Below, piece by piece: positions 30,085-39,648 of a stretch of DNA of 54,362 nucleotides (positions are counted from its first letter, which is position 1; every line of letters begins with the position of its first letter). A model generated the notes under the pieces. The model had not been told where the DNA came from and made no database searches. It was given only the letters and a program-made list of their open reading frames with translations. The stretch is from the NCBI RefSeq assembly GCF_937129435.1, contig NZ_CAKZNF010000009.1, forward strand, positions 1 to 54,362, read 5' to 3'. This DNA comes from an uncultured Parasphingopyxis sp. GTDB taxonomy: Bacteria > Pseudomonadota > Alphaproteobacteria > Sphingomonadales > Sphingomonadaceae. Both the position numbers and the translations under genes were made by a program.

Positions 30085-30683
30085 CGGCGCGCACCGGCCT
30101 GCTTTGCCTCTTGCTGCTGCTGGCCTCCTGCGCAGTGGGGTATCGGATCGCGCCGGCTGGCGAACCGCTTCAGGTCGGCAATTCGAACCTGGTCGTGACC
30201 GCGCCGAACGCCTGAAACCGCGCCGGAACACTCACCGGCCCCGGCAAGAACGCCGAACTGTGGACGCTCGACGGGCCACGACTCAACGAGATCACCTTTT
30301 ATGGCGGGATCGCCGACGGCGAGACGCTGTTCCGCGAGACCGACCGTCGGGAACGACCCCTGCCGCGCTTCCGCGCCGCCATGCTTCCCCCGGAGATCGC
30401 GGCGCTGTTCGAAAGCAGCTATCGCGTCGCCTCCGGCACCGCGCTGTTCGTAATGGGCGCGATGGCTCCCGCCGATTTCGCCGGCCAGCAGGGCTTCCGC
30501 TTCGATTACGACTATACGCTGCGCGGCGAGGAAATCCGGCGTGAGGGTAGGGCGACCGGGGCCGTCATCGATGGCCGCCTCTACATGATCACTTTCGAAG
30601 CGCCCGAAATCCATTATTTCGAAAACGGCCTCGCCGATTACGAGGCGATCGTCACAAGCGCTCGCATCGCACCGGATAGCTAG
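30081..30683 (+). pseudogene. Lipoprotein gene interrupted by an in-frame TGA at codon 45
   Basis: The reading frame begins MTARTGLLCLLLLLASCAVG, with lipobox LASC and Cys17, and its ATG overlaps the M48 stop. At 30213-30215 the codon after NLVVTAPNA is TGA. The frame then continues open without another stop for 155 codons, giving NRAGTLTGPGKNAELWTLDG and ending FEAPEIHYFENGLADYEAIV. The downstream part is clearly coding in composition and has no stop until 30681. A Trp (TGG) at this site is the simplest ancestral state. The gene may be broken, the sequence may have an error, or a restart codon (ATG at 30381) may be used for a truncated cytosolic form. The family is not recognised. Confidence 0.75.
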
Positions 30684-31096
30684 GCGCAGGGACCGCGCGT
30701 CCAGACCAGCTGCGCTTCCATCGCGAGCAGGGTCAGCCGGTCGGCATCGATCGACACCGCGCGCATCGGCGGAAAGGCGTCGAAGGCGGGGATGATCGTG
30801 AGGCCGCGCCTGCCGATCTCGTAACTGCCCTCCTGGTCGATCGGACCGCCGCTTTCCGCCTGATACATCAAACCGCCATCGGCATCGAAACGATAGCCGA
30901 TCTGTTCCTGTTCGACCTGACCATCGGCTTCATAGTGATCGTAGCACCATTCGCCTTCGAGATAGGCCTTGGACAGGATGCCGGACTCGACGGCCTGGCT
31001 CACGGCATCGGTTTCGCCGCCGCCGGAATCTCCGCCACAAGCGGAAAGGCTGGTGGCCGCAGCAACCGCGACCAAAGAGAGAATGCATTGCTTCAT
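30680..31096 (-). CDS. Small lipoprotein of unknown function
   Basis: This predicted 138-residue protein starts MKQCILSLVAVAAATSLSAC, with lipobox LSAC and Cys20, followed by a Gly/Asp-rich spacer. The mature part has AYLEGEWCYDHYEADGQ and ends LLAMEAQLVWTRGPCA, with a pair of Cys that could form a disulfide. It looks like a small lipocalin- or META-like beta domain, but no family is assigned with confidence. It is convergent with the interrupted lipoprotein gene, sharing four bases at the stops. Confidence 0.72.
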   Translation of the reverse strand: MKQCILSLVAVAAATSLSACGGDSGGGETDAVSQAVESGILSKAYLEGEWCYDHYEADGQVEQEQIGYRFDADGGLMYQAESGGPIDQEGSYEIGRRGLTIIPAFDAFPPMRAVSIDADRLTLLAMEAQLVWTRGPCA

Positions 31097-31192
31097 CCCG
31101 CAATCGCTATCGTTTTGCCCCGATGCCGTAAAGCTCCCGGCTTGCCCTTGCGCGCGTTACTGCTATATCGCGCGCCGACCGGCGGTCCTCTT

Positions 31193-31277
31193 GCGGGCGT
31201 GGCGGAACTGGTAGACGCGCTTGGTTTAGGTCCAAGTATCGAAAGATGTGGGGGTTCGAGTCCCTTCGCCCGCACCA
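31193..31277 (+). tRNA. tRNA-Leu (TAG)
   Basis: This is an 85-base cloverleaf with a long variable arm. The acceptor stem pairs GCGGGCG with CGCCCGC, with discriminator A and an encoded CCA. The anticodon loop in CTTGGTTTAGGTCCAAG presents TAG. The variable arm GTATCGAAAGATGT is the class II size expected for Leu. It lies 69 bases upstream of tig. Confidence 0.96.
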
Positions 31278-31346
31278 GCTTTGCCGCATATCCCATGCAA
31301 AGAACCGCTCCGAAACTCCTCATAAAGAAGGCATTTTGATAGACCG

Positions 31347-32906
31347 ATGCAGACCGTGGAAACGCTCAACGAAGGCCTGAAGCGCGAATATACGCTGACC
31401 ATCCCGTTCTCGGAGATCGAAGCGCGCGTCGACAAGCAGCTCAAGGAAATCGCGCCGCAGGTGCGGATGCCCGGTTTCCGCCCCGGCAAGGTGCCGACCA
31501 ATCTCGTCCGCAAGATGCACGGCGAGGCGATGGAGCAGGAGCAGGTCAACAAGGCGATCCAGGAAGGCATCCAGTCCGCGATCAGCGAAAACGAACTGCG
31601 CCCGGCGATGCAGCCCGAAATCGACATGCCGGACGACTGGGAGAGCGGGAAAGATATCAAGCTCTCGATGAAGGTCGAGGTTCTACCCGAGATTCCCGAA
31701 GCGAAGATCGACGGCATCAAGCTGGAACGGCTGACCGTCGAGGCCGGCGACAAGGCCGTCGAAGACGCGATCGCCCGCATGGCCGAAGACCAGAAGAGCT
31801 ACGAAGCCGCCGCCAAGACGTACAAGGCGAAGGAAGGCGATCAGGTTATCATCGATTTCGTCGGCAAGGTTGACGACGAGCCGTTCGAAGGCGGTACCGG
31901 TGAAGGCATGCCCGTCACCATCGGTTCGGGCCAGCTCATCCCAGGCTTCGAGGACCAGCTCGTCGGCGTGAAGGCCAATGACGAAAAGCAGGTCAAGGTT
32001 ACCTTTCCGGACGAATATAATGTCGACTATCTGAAGGGTAAGGACGCGGTTTTCGACGTCACCGTCGGCGAAGTCCGCAAGCCCGTCGACGCCAAGCCCG
32101 ATGATGAGTTCGCCAAGTCGCTCGGTCTCGAGGGCATCGACCAGCTTCGCGAACTGATGAAGGGCCAGGTCGAGCAGGAACTGAACGGCCTCACCCGCAC
32201 GCACATGAAGCGCAAGCTGCTCGACAAGCTGGCCGGCGACCATGACTTCCCGGTGCCGCCGTCGATGGTCGAGGCGGAATTCGGCCAGATCTGGCAGCAG
32301 CTGGAACAGGAATCGGCGCAGGAGGAAGACCCCGAGGCCGCCAGGAAGGAAATGGAAGCCGAAAAGGACGATTACAAGAAGATTGCCGAACGCCGCGTGC
32401 GGCTCGGGCTGCTTCTCTCCGAAATCGGCCAGAAGAACGGCGTCCAGATCAACCAGAACGAGATGAATCAGCTTCTCGCGCAGGCCGCGCAGCGTTATCC
32501 GGCGGAACAGCGCGAGCAGTTCATCGAATATATCCGGCAGGATCCGATGGCCGCCGCGCAGCTTCGCGCGCCTCTCTATGAGGACAAGGTCGTCGACTGG
32601 CTGTTCGACAAGGCCGAAATCACCGACCGCACCGTGACCCGCGAGGAGCTGGAAGCGGCAATCGAGGCCGAGGAAGAAGAAACGCCCAAGCCGGCGGCGA
32701 AGAAGGCGCCCGCCAAAAAGGCTCCGGCCAAGAAAACCGCCGCGAAATCGACTTCGACCGCCAAGAAGGCACCGGCCAAAAAGCCGGCCGCCAAGACGAC
32801 TGCGGCAAAGAAGCCCGCTGCGAAGAAAGCCCCGGCTAAAAAGGCTCCCGCCAAGAAGGCTCCGGCCAAGAAAGCCGCTGCAGCGAAGGATGAAAGCGAG
32901 AGCTAA
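31347..32906 (+). CDS. tig: Trigger factor with a Lys/Ala/Pro-rich C-terminal tail
   Basis: Trigger factor binds the ribosome exit tunnel and chaperones nascent proteins. The 519-residue protein has the N-terminal ribosome-binding signature GFRPGK at 43-48. A central FKBP-type PPIase domain spans roughly 155-245 (DQVIIDFVGKVDDEPFEGG, GSGQLIPGFEDQLVG), and the C-terminal helical chaperone domain follows. The usual length is about 430-450. The extra final 73 residues (447-519) consist almost only of Lys, Ala and Pro in APAKK/PAAKK units. They resemble histone H1 or bacterial HU-type tails. The upstream tRNA-Leu and the downstream clpP-clpX-lon-hup order, with one gene inserted, place it in the classical protein-quality-control cluster. 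Confidence 0.95.
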   Translation: MQTVETLNEGLKREYTLTIPFSEIEARVDKQLKEIAPQVRMPGFRPGKVPTNLVRKMHGEAMEQEQVNKAIQEGIQSAISENELRPAMQPEIDMPDDWESGKDIKLSMKVEVLPEIPEAKIDGIKLERLTVEAGDKAVEDAIARMAEDQKSYEAAAKTYKAKEGDQVIIDFVGKVDDEPFEGGTGEGMPVTIGSGQLIPGFEDQLVGVKANDEKQVKVTFPDEYNVDYLKGKDAVFDVTVGEVRKPVDAKPDDEFAKSLGLEGIDQLRELMKGQVEQELNGLTRTHMKRKLLDKLAGDHDFPVPPSMVEAEFGQIWQQLEQESAQEEDPEAARKEMEAEKDDYKKIAERRVRLGLLLSEIGQKNGVQINQNEMNQLLAQAAQRYPAEQREQFIEYIRQDPMAAAQLRAPLYEDKVVDWLFDKAEITDRTVTREELEAAIEAEEEETPKPAAKKAPAKKAPAKKTAAKSTSTAKKAPAKKPAAKTTAAKKPAAKKAPAKKAPAKKAPAKKAAAAKDESES

Positions 32907-33051
32907 GCCCTTCCGGCGCGATTACCTAGTAGCCGTCATCGGACTTCTGGGCTTTGGTTGTTCGCTGCCTTTGCGCGCCGATCCCAACGCTTAGTTAACC
33001 ATTCCGGCCCTAAAACTGCGCCTGTCGTTATGGCGCAGCAAGGGGTGCCCG

Positions 33052-34029
33052 GTGCAGCAGTTCAAGGAATTCATCGCCGATCGCTCGATCGCGCCGATTG
33101 CAGGGCGTCAGCCTTCCATCGCGGTCATTCTGCCATGCTATAACGAAGAAGCAGCGATTGCGCGCACGGTCGCCGATTTCCGCGCCGCGCTGCCCACGGC
33201 CACCATCTATGTCTACGACAATAACAGCTCGGACCGGACCGCCGCCGTGGCCGACGCTGCCGGTGCGATCGTCCGCCGCGAGCGGATGCAGGGCAAGGGC
33301 CATGTCGTCCGCCGCATGTTCGCCGACGTCGATGCCGATATCTACGTCATGGCAGATGGCGACGAGACCTATGATGCCGGCGCCGCACCCGAACTGGTTC
33401 AGAAACTGATCGATGAGCAGCTCGACATGGTCGTCGGCGCCCGGCGCACCGAAGTCGACGCCGCCTATCGTTCGGGCCACAAGCTGGGCAACAAAGTGCT
33501 GACCGGCATCCTCGCCAAGCTGTTCGGCCGCAGTTTCAACGATATCCTCTCCGGCTATCGCGTTTTCTCGCGCCGCTTCGTGAAGAGCTTCCCGGTGCTG
33601 AGCCAGGGTTTCGAGATCGAGACCGAAATCTCCGTGCACGCGCTCGAACTGAAGATGCCAGTTGCCGAGATCGTGACCGACTATGGCGCGCGGCCCGAAG
33701 GTTCGACGTCGAAGCTTTCGACCTATCGCGACGGCTGGCGCATCCTCAATACGATGATGACGCTGTTCCGGATGGAGCGGCCCGTGTCGTTCTTCGGCGT
33801 GATTGCGGCGCTGCTCACCGCCATTTCGATCATTCTCGCCGTGCCGCTCGCGATCACCTATGCCGAAACGGGCCTCGTTCCGCGCATGCCGACCGCCATT
33901 CTCTGCACGGGGCTGGTCATCCTGGCCACGCTGAGCTTCTTTGCCGGCCTGATCCTCGACACGGTCGTGCGCGGGCGCCGAGAGCTGCGCAGGCTGGCCT
34001 ATCTGACTTTTCCCGCACCGGGTGAATAA
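33052..34029 (+). CDS. GT2 family glycosyltransferase with C-terminal membrane segments
   Basis: This predicted 325-residue protein starts with GTG (VQQFKEFIADRSIAPI) seven bases after an AAGGGG ribosome binding site. An ATG at 33030 is in another frame. The GT-A domain shows SIAVILPCYNEEAAIARTVA, VYDNNSSDRTAAVAD and the metal-binding MADGDETYD. A distinct ILSGYRVFSRRFVKSFPVLS block is typical of dolichyl-phosphate-mannose-synthase-like enzymes. Two hydrophobic segments (VSFFGVIAALLTAISIILAV and AILCTGLVILATLSFFAGLI) anchor the C-terminus. A polyprenyl-phosphate sugar transferase in the inner membrane is the likely role, but the sugar is unknown. It interrupts the usual tig-clpP adjacency. 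Confidence 0.88.
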   Translation: MQQFKEFIADRSIAPIAGRQPSIAVILPCYNEEAAIARTVADFRAALPTATIYVYDNNSSDRTAAVADAAGAIVRRERMQGKGHVVRRMFADVDADIYVMADGDETYDAGAAPELVQKLIDEQLDMVVGARRTEVDAAYRSGHKLGNKVLTGILAKLFGRSFNDILSGYRVFSRRFVKSFPVLSQGFEIETEISVHALELKMPVAEIVTDYGARPEGSTSKLSTYRDGWRILNTMMTLFRMERPVSFFGVIAALLTAISIILAVPLAITYAETGLVPRMPTAILCTGLVILATLSFFAGLILDTVVRGRRELRRLAYLTFPAPGE

Positions 34030-34095
34030 CGGGTCTTGAAGCGGCGGATCAGAGTCGCGATGTTGGCGCGTGAAGATTTCCCTGAAAGGCACGAC

Positions 34096-34728
34096 ATGAA
34101 CGACCCCATCTCCAATGCGCTCATCCCGATGGTCATCGAGCAATCGAACCGCGGCGAGCGCAGCTTCGACATTTTCTCGCGCCTGCTGCGCGACCGGATC
34201 ATCTTCCTGACGGGCCAGGTCGAAGACAATATGGCGTCGGTCATCACCGCGCAGCTGCTGTTCCTCGAATCGGAAAATCCGAAAAAGGACGTGTTCATGT
34301 ACATCAACTCGCCGGGCGGTTCGGTCACGGCGGGCATGGCGATCCATGACACGATGCAATATATCCGCCCGCGCGTCGGCACCGTCTGTGTCGGCTTTGC
34401 CGCGTCGATGGGGTCGTTCCTGCTGGCGGCAGGCGAACCCGGCATGCGCGTCGCGCTCGCCAATTCGAAGGTCATGATCCACCAGCCGAGTTCGGGCATG
34501 CAGGGCACGGCCGCGGATGTCGAAATTCACGCGCAGGAACTGCTGAAAACGCGGCACCGGATGAACGAGCTCTACTCCAAATATACCGGCAAGCCGATCG
34601 AAGAGATCGAGGATGCCATGGAGCGCGACAAGTTCTTCTCGGCCGATGAAGCAAAAGCGTTCGGGCTGGTCGACGAGGTCTATGAAAAGCGCCCCGCAGC
34701 CGCCGACGCGGACAAGAGCGGGGACTGA
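34096..34728 (+). CDS. clpP: ATP-dependent Clp protease proteolytic subunit ClpP
   Basis: ClpP forms the 14-subunit peptidase chamber fed by ClpX or ClpA. The chosen start [20 protein letters not shown] has GAAAGG upstream and gives 210 residues. The open frame extends 60 bases further to a TTG, which is unlikely. The catalytic triad has the expected spacing: Ser104 in [14 protein letters not shown], His129 in VMIHQPSSG and Asp178 in AMERDKFFS. The hydrophobic N-terminal loop residues are present. It precedes clpX by 114 bases, and the two normally form one unit. Confidence 0.97.
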   Translation: MNDPISNALIPMVIEQSNRGERSFDIFSRLLRDRIIFLTGQVEDNMASVITAQLLFLESENPKKDVFMYINSPGGSVTAGMAIHDTMQYIRPRVGTVCVGFAASMGSFLLAAGEPGMRVALANSKVMIHQPSSGMQGTAADVEIHAQELLKTRHRMNELYSKYTGKPIEEIEDAMERDKFFSADEAKAFGLVDEVYEKRPAAADADKSGD

Positions 34729-34842
34729 TCGCCGAGCAGTTAAGGCGTTGGCGACATCTATGTGCAATAAACCATTGTCCCGTCTGCCTCTGGCGGGTTA
34801 GAAAGTGTGCGGCCATGGCGGGATGGCCGAAAGGATTGGGTT

Positions 34843-36117
<1,275 letters not shown>

Positions 36118-36150
36118 CCACGGCAAAAGACCTGCCATCCCCGCTCGAAG

Positions 36151-36174
36151 CACCCCGACCCGTTGAACGGGGTG
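36151..36174 (+). terminator. Hairpin between clpX and lon
   Basis: CACCCCG (36151-36157) and CGGGGTG (36168-36174) can form a seven-base stem with a ten-base loop after the clpX stop. No T tract follows; instead a G-rich run continues. It may act as a weak terminator or processing hairpin. It could also be a remnant of the CCCC/GGGG palindromic element seen near mfd. Confidence 0.4.
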
Positions 36175-36232
36175 GGGAGGGGCTCCATATTGTGGTCAAA
36201 CGGGCCTCGCGCCCCCGCATTTCGGAGTTACC

Positions 36233-38644
36233 ATGAGTCAGCAATCGCTTCCCGCCCTGCCGCTACGCGACATCGTCGTGTTTCCGCATATGATCGTGCC
36301 GCTGTTCGTCGGGCGCGACAAATCGGTCGTGTCGCTCGAACGCGCGATGGCGGCGGACAAGACGATCTTTCTGGTTGCCCAACTCGATCCGGGCGAGGAC
36401 GATCCCGATCGCGAGGCACTGTACGATATCGGCGTGACCGCGACGGTGCTGCAATTGCTGAAGCTGCCCGACGGCACCGTGCGCGTGCTTGTCGAGGGAC
36501 AGCAGCGCGCCAATCTCGACGAACTGCATTATCGCGACGAACACCTCATTGCCGATGTCACGATCCTCGAGGACGAAAAGGCCGAGGGGCCGGAGACCGA
36601 GGCGCTGATGCGCTCGACGGTCGAACAGTTCGGCAACTATGCCAAGCTCAACAAGAAAATTCCCGAAGAAACCGCCGTCCAGCTGACGGAAATCGACGAG
36701 CCGTCGCGCCTGTCCGATGCGGTCGCCGCCAATATCGGCGCCAAGGTTTCCGACAAGCAGTCGATGCTCGTCGAACGCAACCCGGCGAAGCGGCTGGAGA
36801 TGGCGTTCGCCTTCATGGAGGGTGAGCTCGGCGTGCTACAGGTCGAGAAGAAGATTCGCGGCCGTGTGAAGCGCCAGATGGAGAAGACCCAGCGCGAATA
36901 TTATCTCAACGAGCAGATGAAGGCGATCCAGCGCGAGCTGGGTGACGGAGAGGGCGAAGAGGGCGACGAGATCGCCGAGCTCGGCAAGAAGATCAAGGAA
37001 ACCAAGCTCTCCAAGGAAGCGCGGTCCAAAGCCGAGGCCGAATTCAAGAAGCTGAAATCGATGCAGCCGATGAGCGCCGAGGCGACGGTCGTCCGCAACT
37101 ATCTCGACACGCTGCTCGGCCTGCCCTGGGGCAAGAAATCGAAGCTGAAAAAGGATATCGGCGAAGCCCAGACCGTGCTCGACGAGGATCATTATGCACT
37201 GGAAAAGGTCAAGGACCGGATCGTCGAATATCTCGCGGTGCAGGCGCGCACCAATAAACTCAAAGGCCCGATCCTGTGCCTCGTCGGCCCGCCCGGTGTC
37301 GGCAAGACGTCGCTCGGCAAATCGATCGCGCGCGCGACGGGGCGCGAATTCGTTCGCCAGTCGCTGGGCGGCGTACGCGACGAGGCCGAGATTCGCGGCC
37401 ATCGGCGCACCTATATCGGCTCGCTCCCCGGCAAGATCGCGACGAACCTGAAAAAGGCCGGCAGCTGGAACCCGTTGTTTCTGCTCGACGAGATCGACAA
37501 GCTGGGCCAGGATTTCCGGGGCGATCCGGCATCGGCGCTGCTCGAGGTGCTCGATCCCGAACAGAACGACAAGTTCCAGGATCATTATCTCGAGATCGAC
37601 CTCGACCTTTCGGACATCATGTTCGTGACGACGGCGAACACGCTGAACCTGCCGCAGCCGCTGCTCGACCGGATGGAGATCATCCGGCTGCCCGGCTACA
37701 CCGAGGACGAGAAGGTCGAGATCGCCAAGCGCCACCTGATCCCGAAACAGATCGAGCAACACGGGCTGAAGGACGGCGAGTTCACGCTGACCGATGCCGG
37801 TCTGCGAGCAATGATCCGGCTTTACACGCGTGAAGCCGGCGTCCGCACGCTCGAGCGCGAGATCGCCAAGCTCGCGCGCAAGGCGCTACGCAAAATTCTC
37901 GAAAAGGACGCCGAAACCGTCGAAGTCACGCCTGACAATCTGGCCGATTTCCTGGGCGTACAGAAATTCCGCTACGGTGTGTCGGAGGACGAAGACCAGG
38001 TCGGTGCCGTGACGGGTCTGGCATGGACCGAGGTCGGCGGCGAATTGCTGACGATCGAGGCGGTCACCGTGCCCGGCAAGGGCCAGATCAAGACGACCGG
38101 CAAGCTCGGCGATGTCATGCAGGAATCGATTCAGGCGGCGATGAGCTTCGTCAAGGCGCGCGCGCCGAGCTATGGCATCAAGCCCAGCCTGTTTCAGCGC
38201 AAGGACATCCATGTCCATCTGCCCGAAGGCGCGACGCCGAAGGACGGTCCGTCCGCCGGCGTCGGAATGGTCACGGCGATGATCTCGACGCTGACCGGTG
38301 TTCCGGTCGATCGCGAAATCGCCATGACGGGCGAAGTGACGCTGCGCGGACGCGTGTTGCCGATCGGCGGATTGAAGGAAAAGCTGCTTGCGGCCTTGCG
38401 GGGCAACATCAAGACGGTGCTGATCCCCGAAGAGAACGAGAAAGACCTCGCGGAAATTCCGGACAACATCAAGGATGGCCTCGAGATCGTACCGGTCGCC
38501 CATGTCGACGAGGTGCTCGCCAAGGCGTTGACGGCGCCGCTCGCAGCCATCGAATGGACCGAAGCGGATGATCTTGCGACCGATCCGAATCCTTCGATGC
38601 CGCCCTCTGTCGGCGGTGAAAGCGAGCCTTCCATTCGTCATTGA
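36233..38644 (+). CDS. lon: ATP-dependent endopeptidase Lon
   Basis: Lon degrades misfolded and short-lived regulatory proteins. The 803-residue protein has the N-terminal LAN domain ([20 protein letters not shown]). The AAA+ module has Walker [14 protein letters not shown] from about residue 352 and Walker [15 protein letters not shown]. The C-terminal protease domain has catalytic Ser674 in [12 protein letters not shown] and Lys717 in [10 protein letters not shown], with the correct 43-residue spacing. The length is normal. It lies between clpX and hup, the conserved order. There is a 115-base gap upstream with a hairpin, so a separate promoter is possible. Confidence 0.98.
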   Translation: MSQQSLPALPLRDIVVFPHMIVPLFVGRDKSVVSLERAMAADKTIFLVAQLDPGEDDPDREALYDIGVTATVLQLLKLPDGTVRVLVEGQQRANLDELHYRDEHLIADVTILEDEKAEGPETEALMRSTVEQFGNYAKLNKKIPEETAVQLTEIDEPSRLSDAVAANIGAKVSDKQSMLVERNPAKRLEMAFAFMEGELGVLQVEKKIRGRVKRQMEKTQREYYLNEQMKAIQRELGDGEGEEGDEIAELGKKIKETKLSKEARSKAEAEFKKLKSMQPMSAEATVVRNYLDTLLGLPWGKKSKLKKDIGEAQTVLDEDHYALEKVKDRIVEYLAVQARTNKLKGPILCLVGPPGVGKTSLGKSIARATGREFVRQSLGGVRDEAEIRGHRRTYIGSLPGKIATNLKKAGSWNPLFLLDEIDKLGQDFRGDPASALLEVLDPEQNDKFQDHYLEIDLDLSDIMFVTTANTLNLPQPLLDRMEIIRLPGYTEDEKVEIAKRHLIPKQIEQHGLKDGEFTLTDAGLRAMIRLYTREAGVRTLEREIAKLARKALRKILEKDAETVEVTPDNLADFLGVQKFRYGVSEDEDQVGAVTGLAWTEVGGELLTIEAVTVPGKGQIKTTGKLGDVMQESIQAAMSFVKARAPSYGIKPSLFQRKDIHVHLPEGATPKDGPSAGVGMVTAMISTLTGVPVDREIAMTGEVTLRGRVLPIGGLKEKLLAALRGNIKTVLIPEENEKDLAEIPDNIKDGLEIVPVAHVDEVLAKALTAPLAAIEWTEADDLATDPNPSMPPSVGGESEPSIRH

Positions 38645-38806
38645 CCGAAAATTATCCAATCAATTTGGAAAAAAGCGCCGTTTTGCGGGTGTTTTTCGGT
38701 ATTTGGGCTTTACATGCCCCCGCCAAATGGACTTAGATGCCCGTCGTCCAAAACACCGTGAGACTCGCGTATTAAGAGCTCACTACAATCAAGGGGTGCG
38801 GAGAGC

Positions 38807-39079
38807 ATGAATAAACAGGAACTGATTTCGTCTGTTGCCGATTCGGCGGGCCTGAGCAAAGCGGACGCCGGCAAGGCGTGCGAAGCCGTTTTCGATACGA
38901 TTTCGGGCGCGCTCGGCAAAGGCGAAGAAGTCCGCCTCGTCGGGTTCGGCACGTTTTCGACCTCGCATCGCAAAGCCTCGACGGGCCGCAACCCGCGCAC
39001 GGGTGAGCCGATGCAGATTGCCGCCTCGACCCAGCCGAAGTTCAAGGCGGGCAAGGCACTCAAGGACGCCGTCAACTAA
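38807..39079 (+). CDS. hup: HU family DNA-binding protein
   Basis: HU is a small histone-like dimer that bends DNA and shapes the nucleoid. The 90-residue product MNKQELISSVADSAGLSKAD has the HU signature VGFGTFSTSHRKASTGRNPR and the beta-arm with TGEPMQIAASTQPKFKAGKA. The Pro at the arm tip is replaced by a Met-Gln region, a normal variation. The 162-base gap upstream contains TACAAT at about 38786, a possible -10, but no convincing -35. A strong hairpin terminator follows at 39146-39179. Confidence 0.96.
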   Translation: MNKQELISSVADSAGLSKADAGKACEAVFDTISGALGKGEEVRLVGFGTFSTSHRKASTGRNPRTGEPMQIAASTQPKFKAGKALKDAVN

Positions 39080-39145
39080 AGACGCGTTTTTCTGTCCGGC
39101 CAAGGATGGACGGGGCTGCGGCAAGGCCTTATTTGCCGATGGAAA

Positions 39146-39179
39146 GGGCGGACACCTGTTCAGGGCGTCCGCCCCTTTT
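39146..39179 (+). terminator. Rho-independent terminator after hup
   Basis: GGGCGGAC (39146-39153) pairs with GTCCGCCC (39167-39174), preceded by AAA and followed by CTTTT. It lies 67 bases after the hup stop, and the nearest downstream gene on this strand is tRNA-Val. It fits a terminator of the lon-hup unit. Confidence 0.8.
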
Positions 39180-39211
39180 CTTCCGGAAGCGTCAACCGGC
39201 CTCCGGATTTC

Positions 39212-39286
39212 GGGCGCGTAGCTCAGCGGGAGAGCACTGCCTTCACACGGCAGGGGTCGCTGGTTCAATCCCAGCCGCGCCCACCA
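39212..39286 (+). tRNA. tRNA-Val (CAC)
   Basis: This is a 75-base cloverleaf. The acceptor stem pairs GGGCGCG with CGCGCCC, with discriminator A and an encoded CCA. The D arm has TAGCTCAGCGGGAGAGC. The anticodon loop TTCACAC presents CAC. The T arm GCTGGTTCAATCCCAGC is intact. The 241-base stretch to the next tRNA holds no gene I can support. Confidence 0.95.
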
Positions 39287-39527
39287 GCCTTCGCTGCTTA
39301 CGCAGCTCCGGCTGGCTTCTTTGATTGAGCCTCGAACGCCGGGCGGCTGCATCCGCAGCCTTGGCTTTCGCGCCAACAAGGCGCGGCGGCCGTTTGGCCT
39401 TGCGAACCCTGACGGGTTCGATTCGCGCCATCGAACAGGCTAGAAACCCCGCGCAACTATGTTTCAAATGCGTTGACCTGACCGGGCCGTAGGGACTATG
39501 TGCGCGACCGGCCGGAACGGCCTTCGC

Positions 39528-39605
39528 GGCGACCGTAGCTCAATCGGTTAGAGCACTGGCTTGTGATGCCAGGGGTTGCGGGTTCAAGTCCCGTCGGTCG
39601 CCCCA
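39528..39605 (+). tRNA. tRNA-His (GTG)
   Basis: The acceptor GCGACCG pairs with CGGTCGC. An extra G at -1 (39528) faces discriminator C73, the usual identity element of tRNA-His, and CCA is encoded. The anticodon loop TTGTGAT presents GTG. Length is 77 bases plus the G at -1. Confidence 0.96.
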
Positions 39606-39648
39606 TTTTCCGCGGGTTTTCTCCGCACCGCAGCTAGACGAGTATAAC

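Noticed and set aside
31093..31323. Minus-strand ORFs over tRNA-Leu with the phrase RRDSNPH or similar
   Set aside because: These are the well-known false proteins read from the reverse of a tRNA gene. The tRNA explains the sequence.
33028..34767. 579-residue antisense ORF opposite GT2 and clpP
   Set aside because: Same reason: both plus-strand genes carry catalytic motifs and the antisense frame has none.
38789..39379. Minus-strand ORF with RLGLNQRPLPCEG over tRNA-Val
   Set aside because: Reverse-strand artefact of tRNA-Val and antisense to hup; no family resemblance.
39243..39467. 74-residue basic minus-strand ORF ending GAAGIEPATPAV
   Set aside because: The C-terminal phrase is the usual tRNA-reverse artefact. 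The basic remainder has no ribosome binding site or recognised family, and the 241-base tRNA-Val to tRNA-His gap holds only small GC-rich hairpins.
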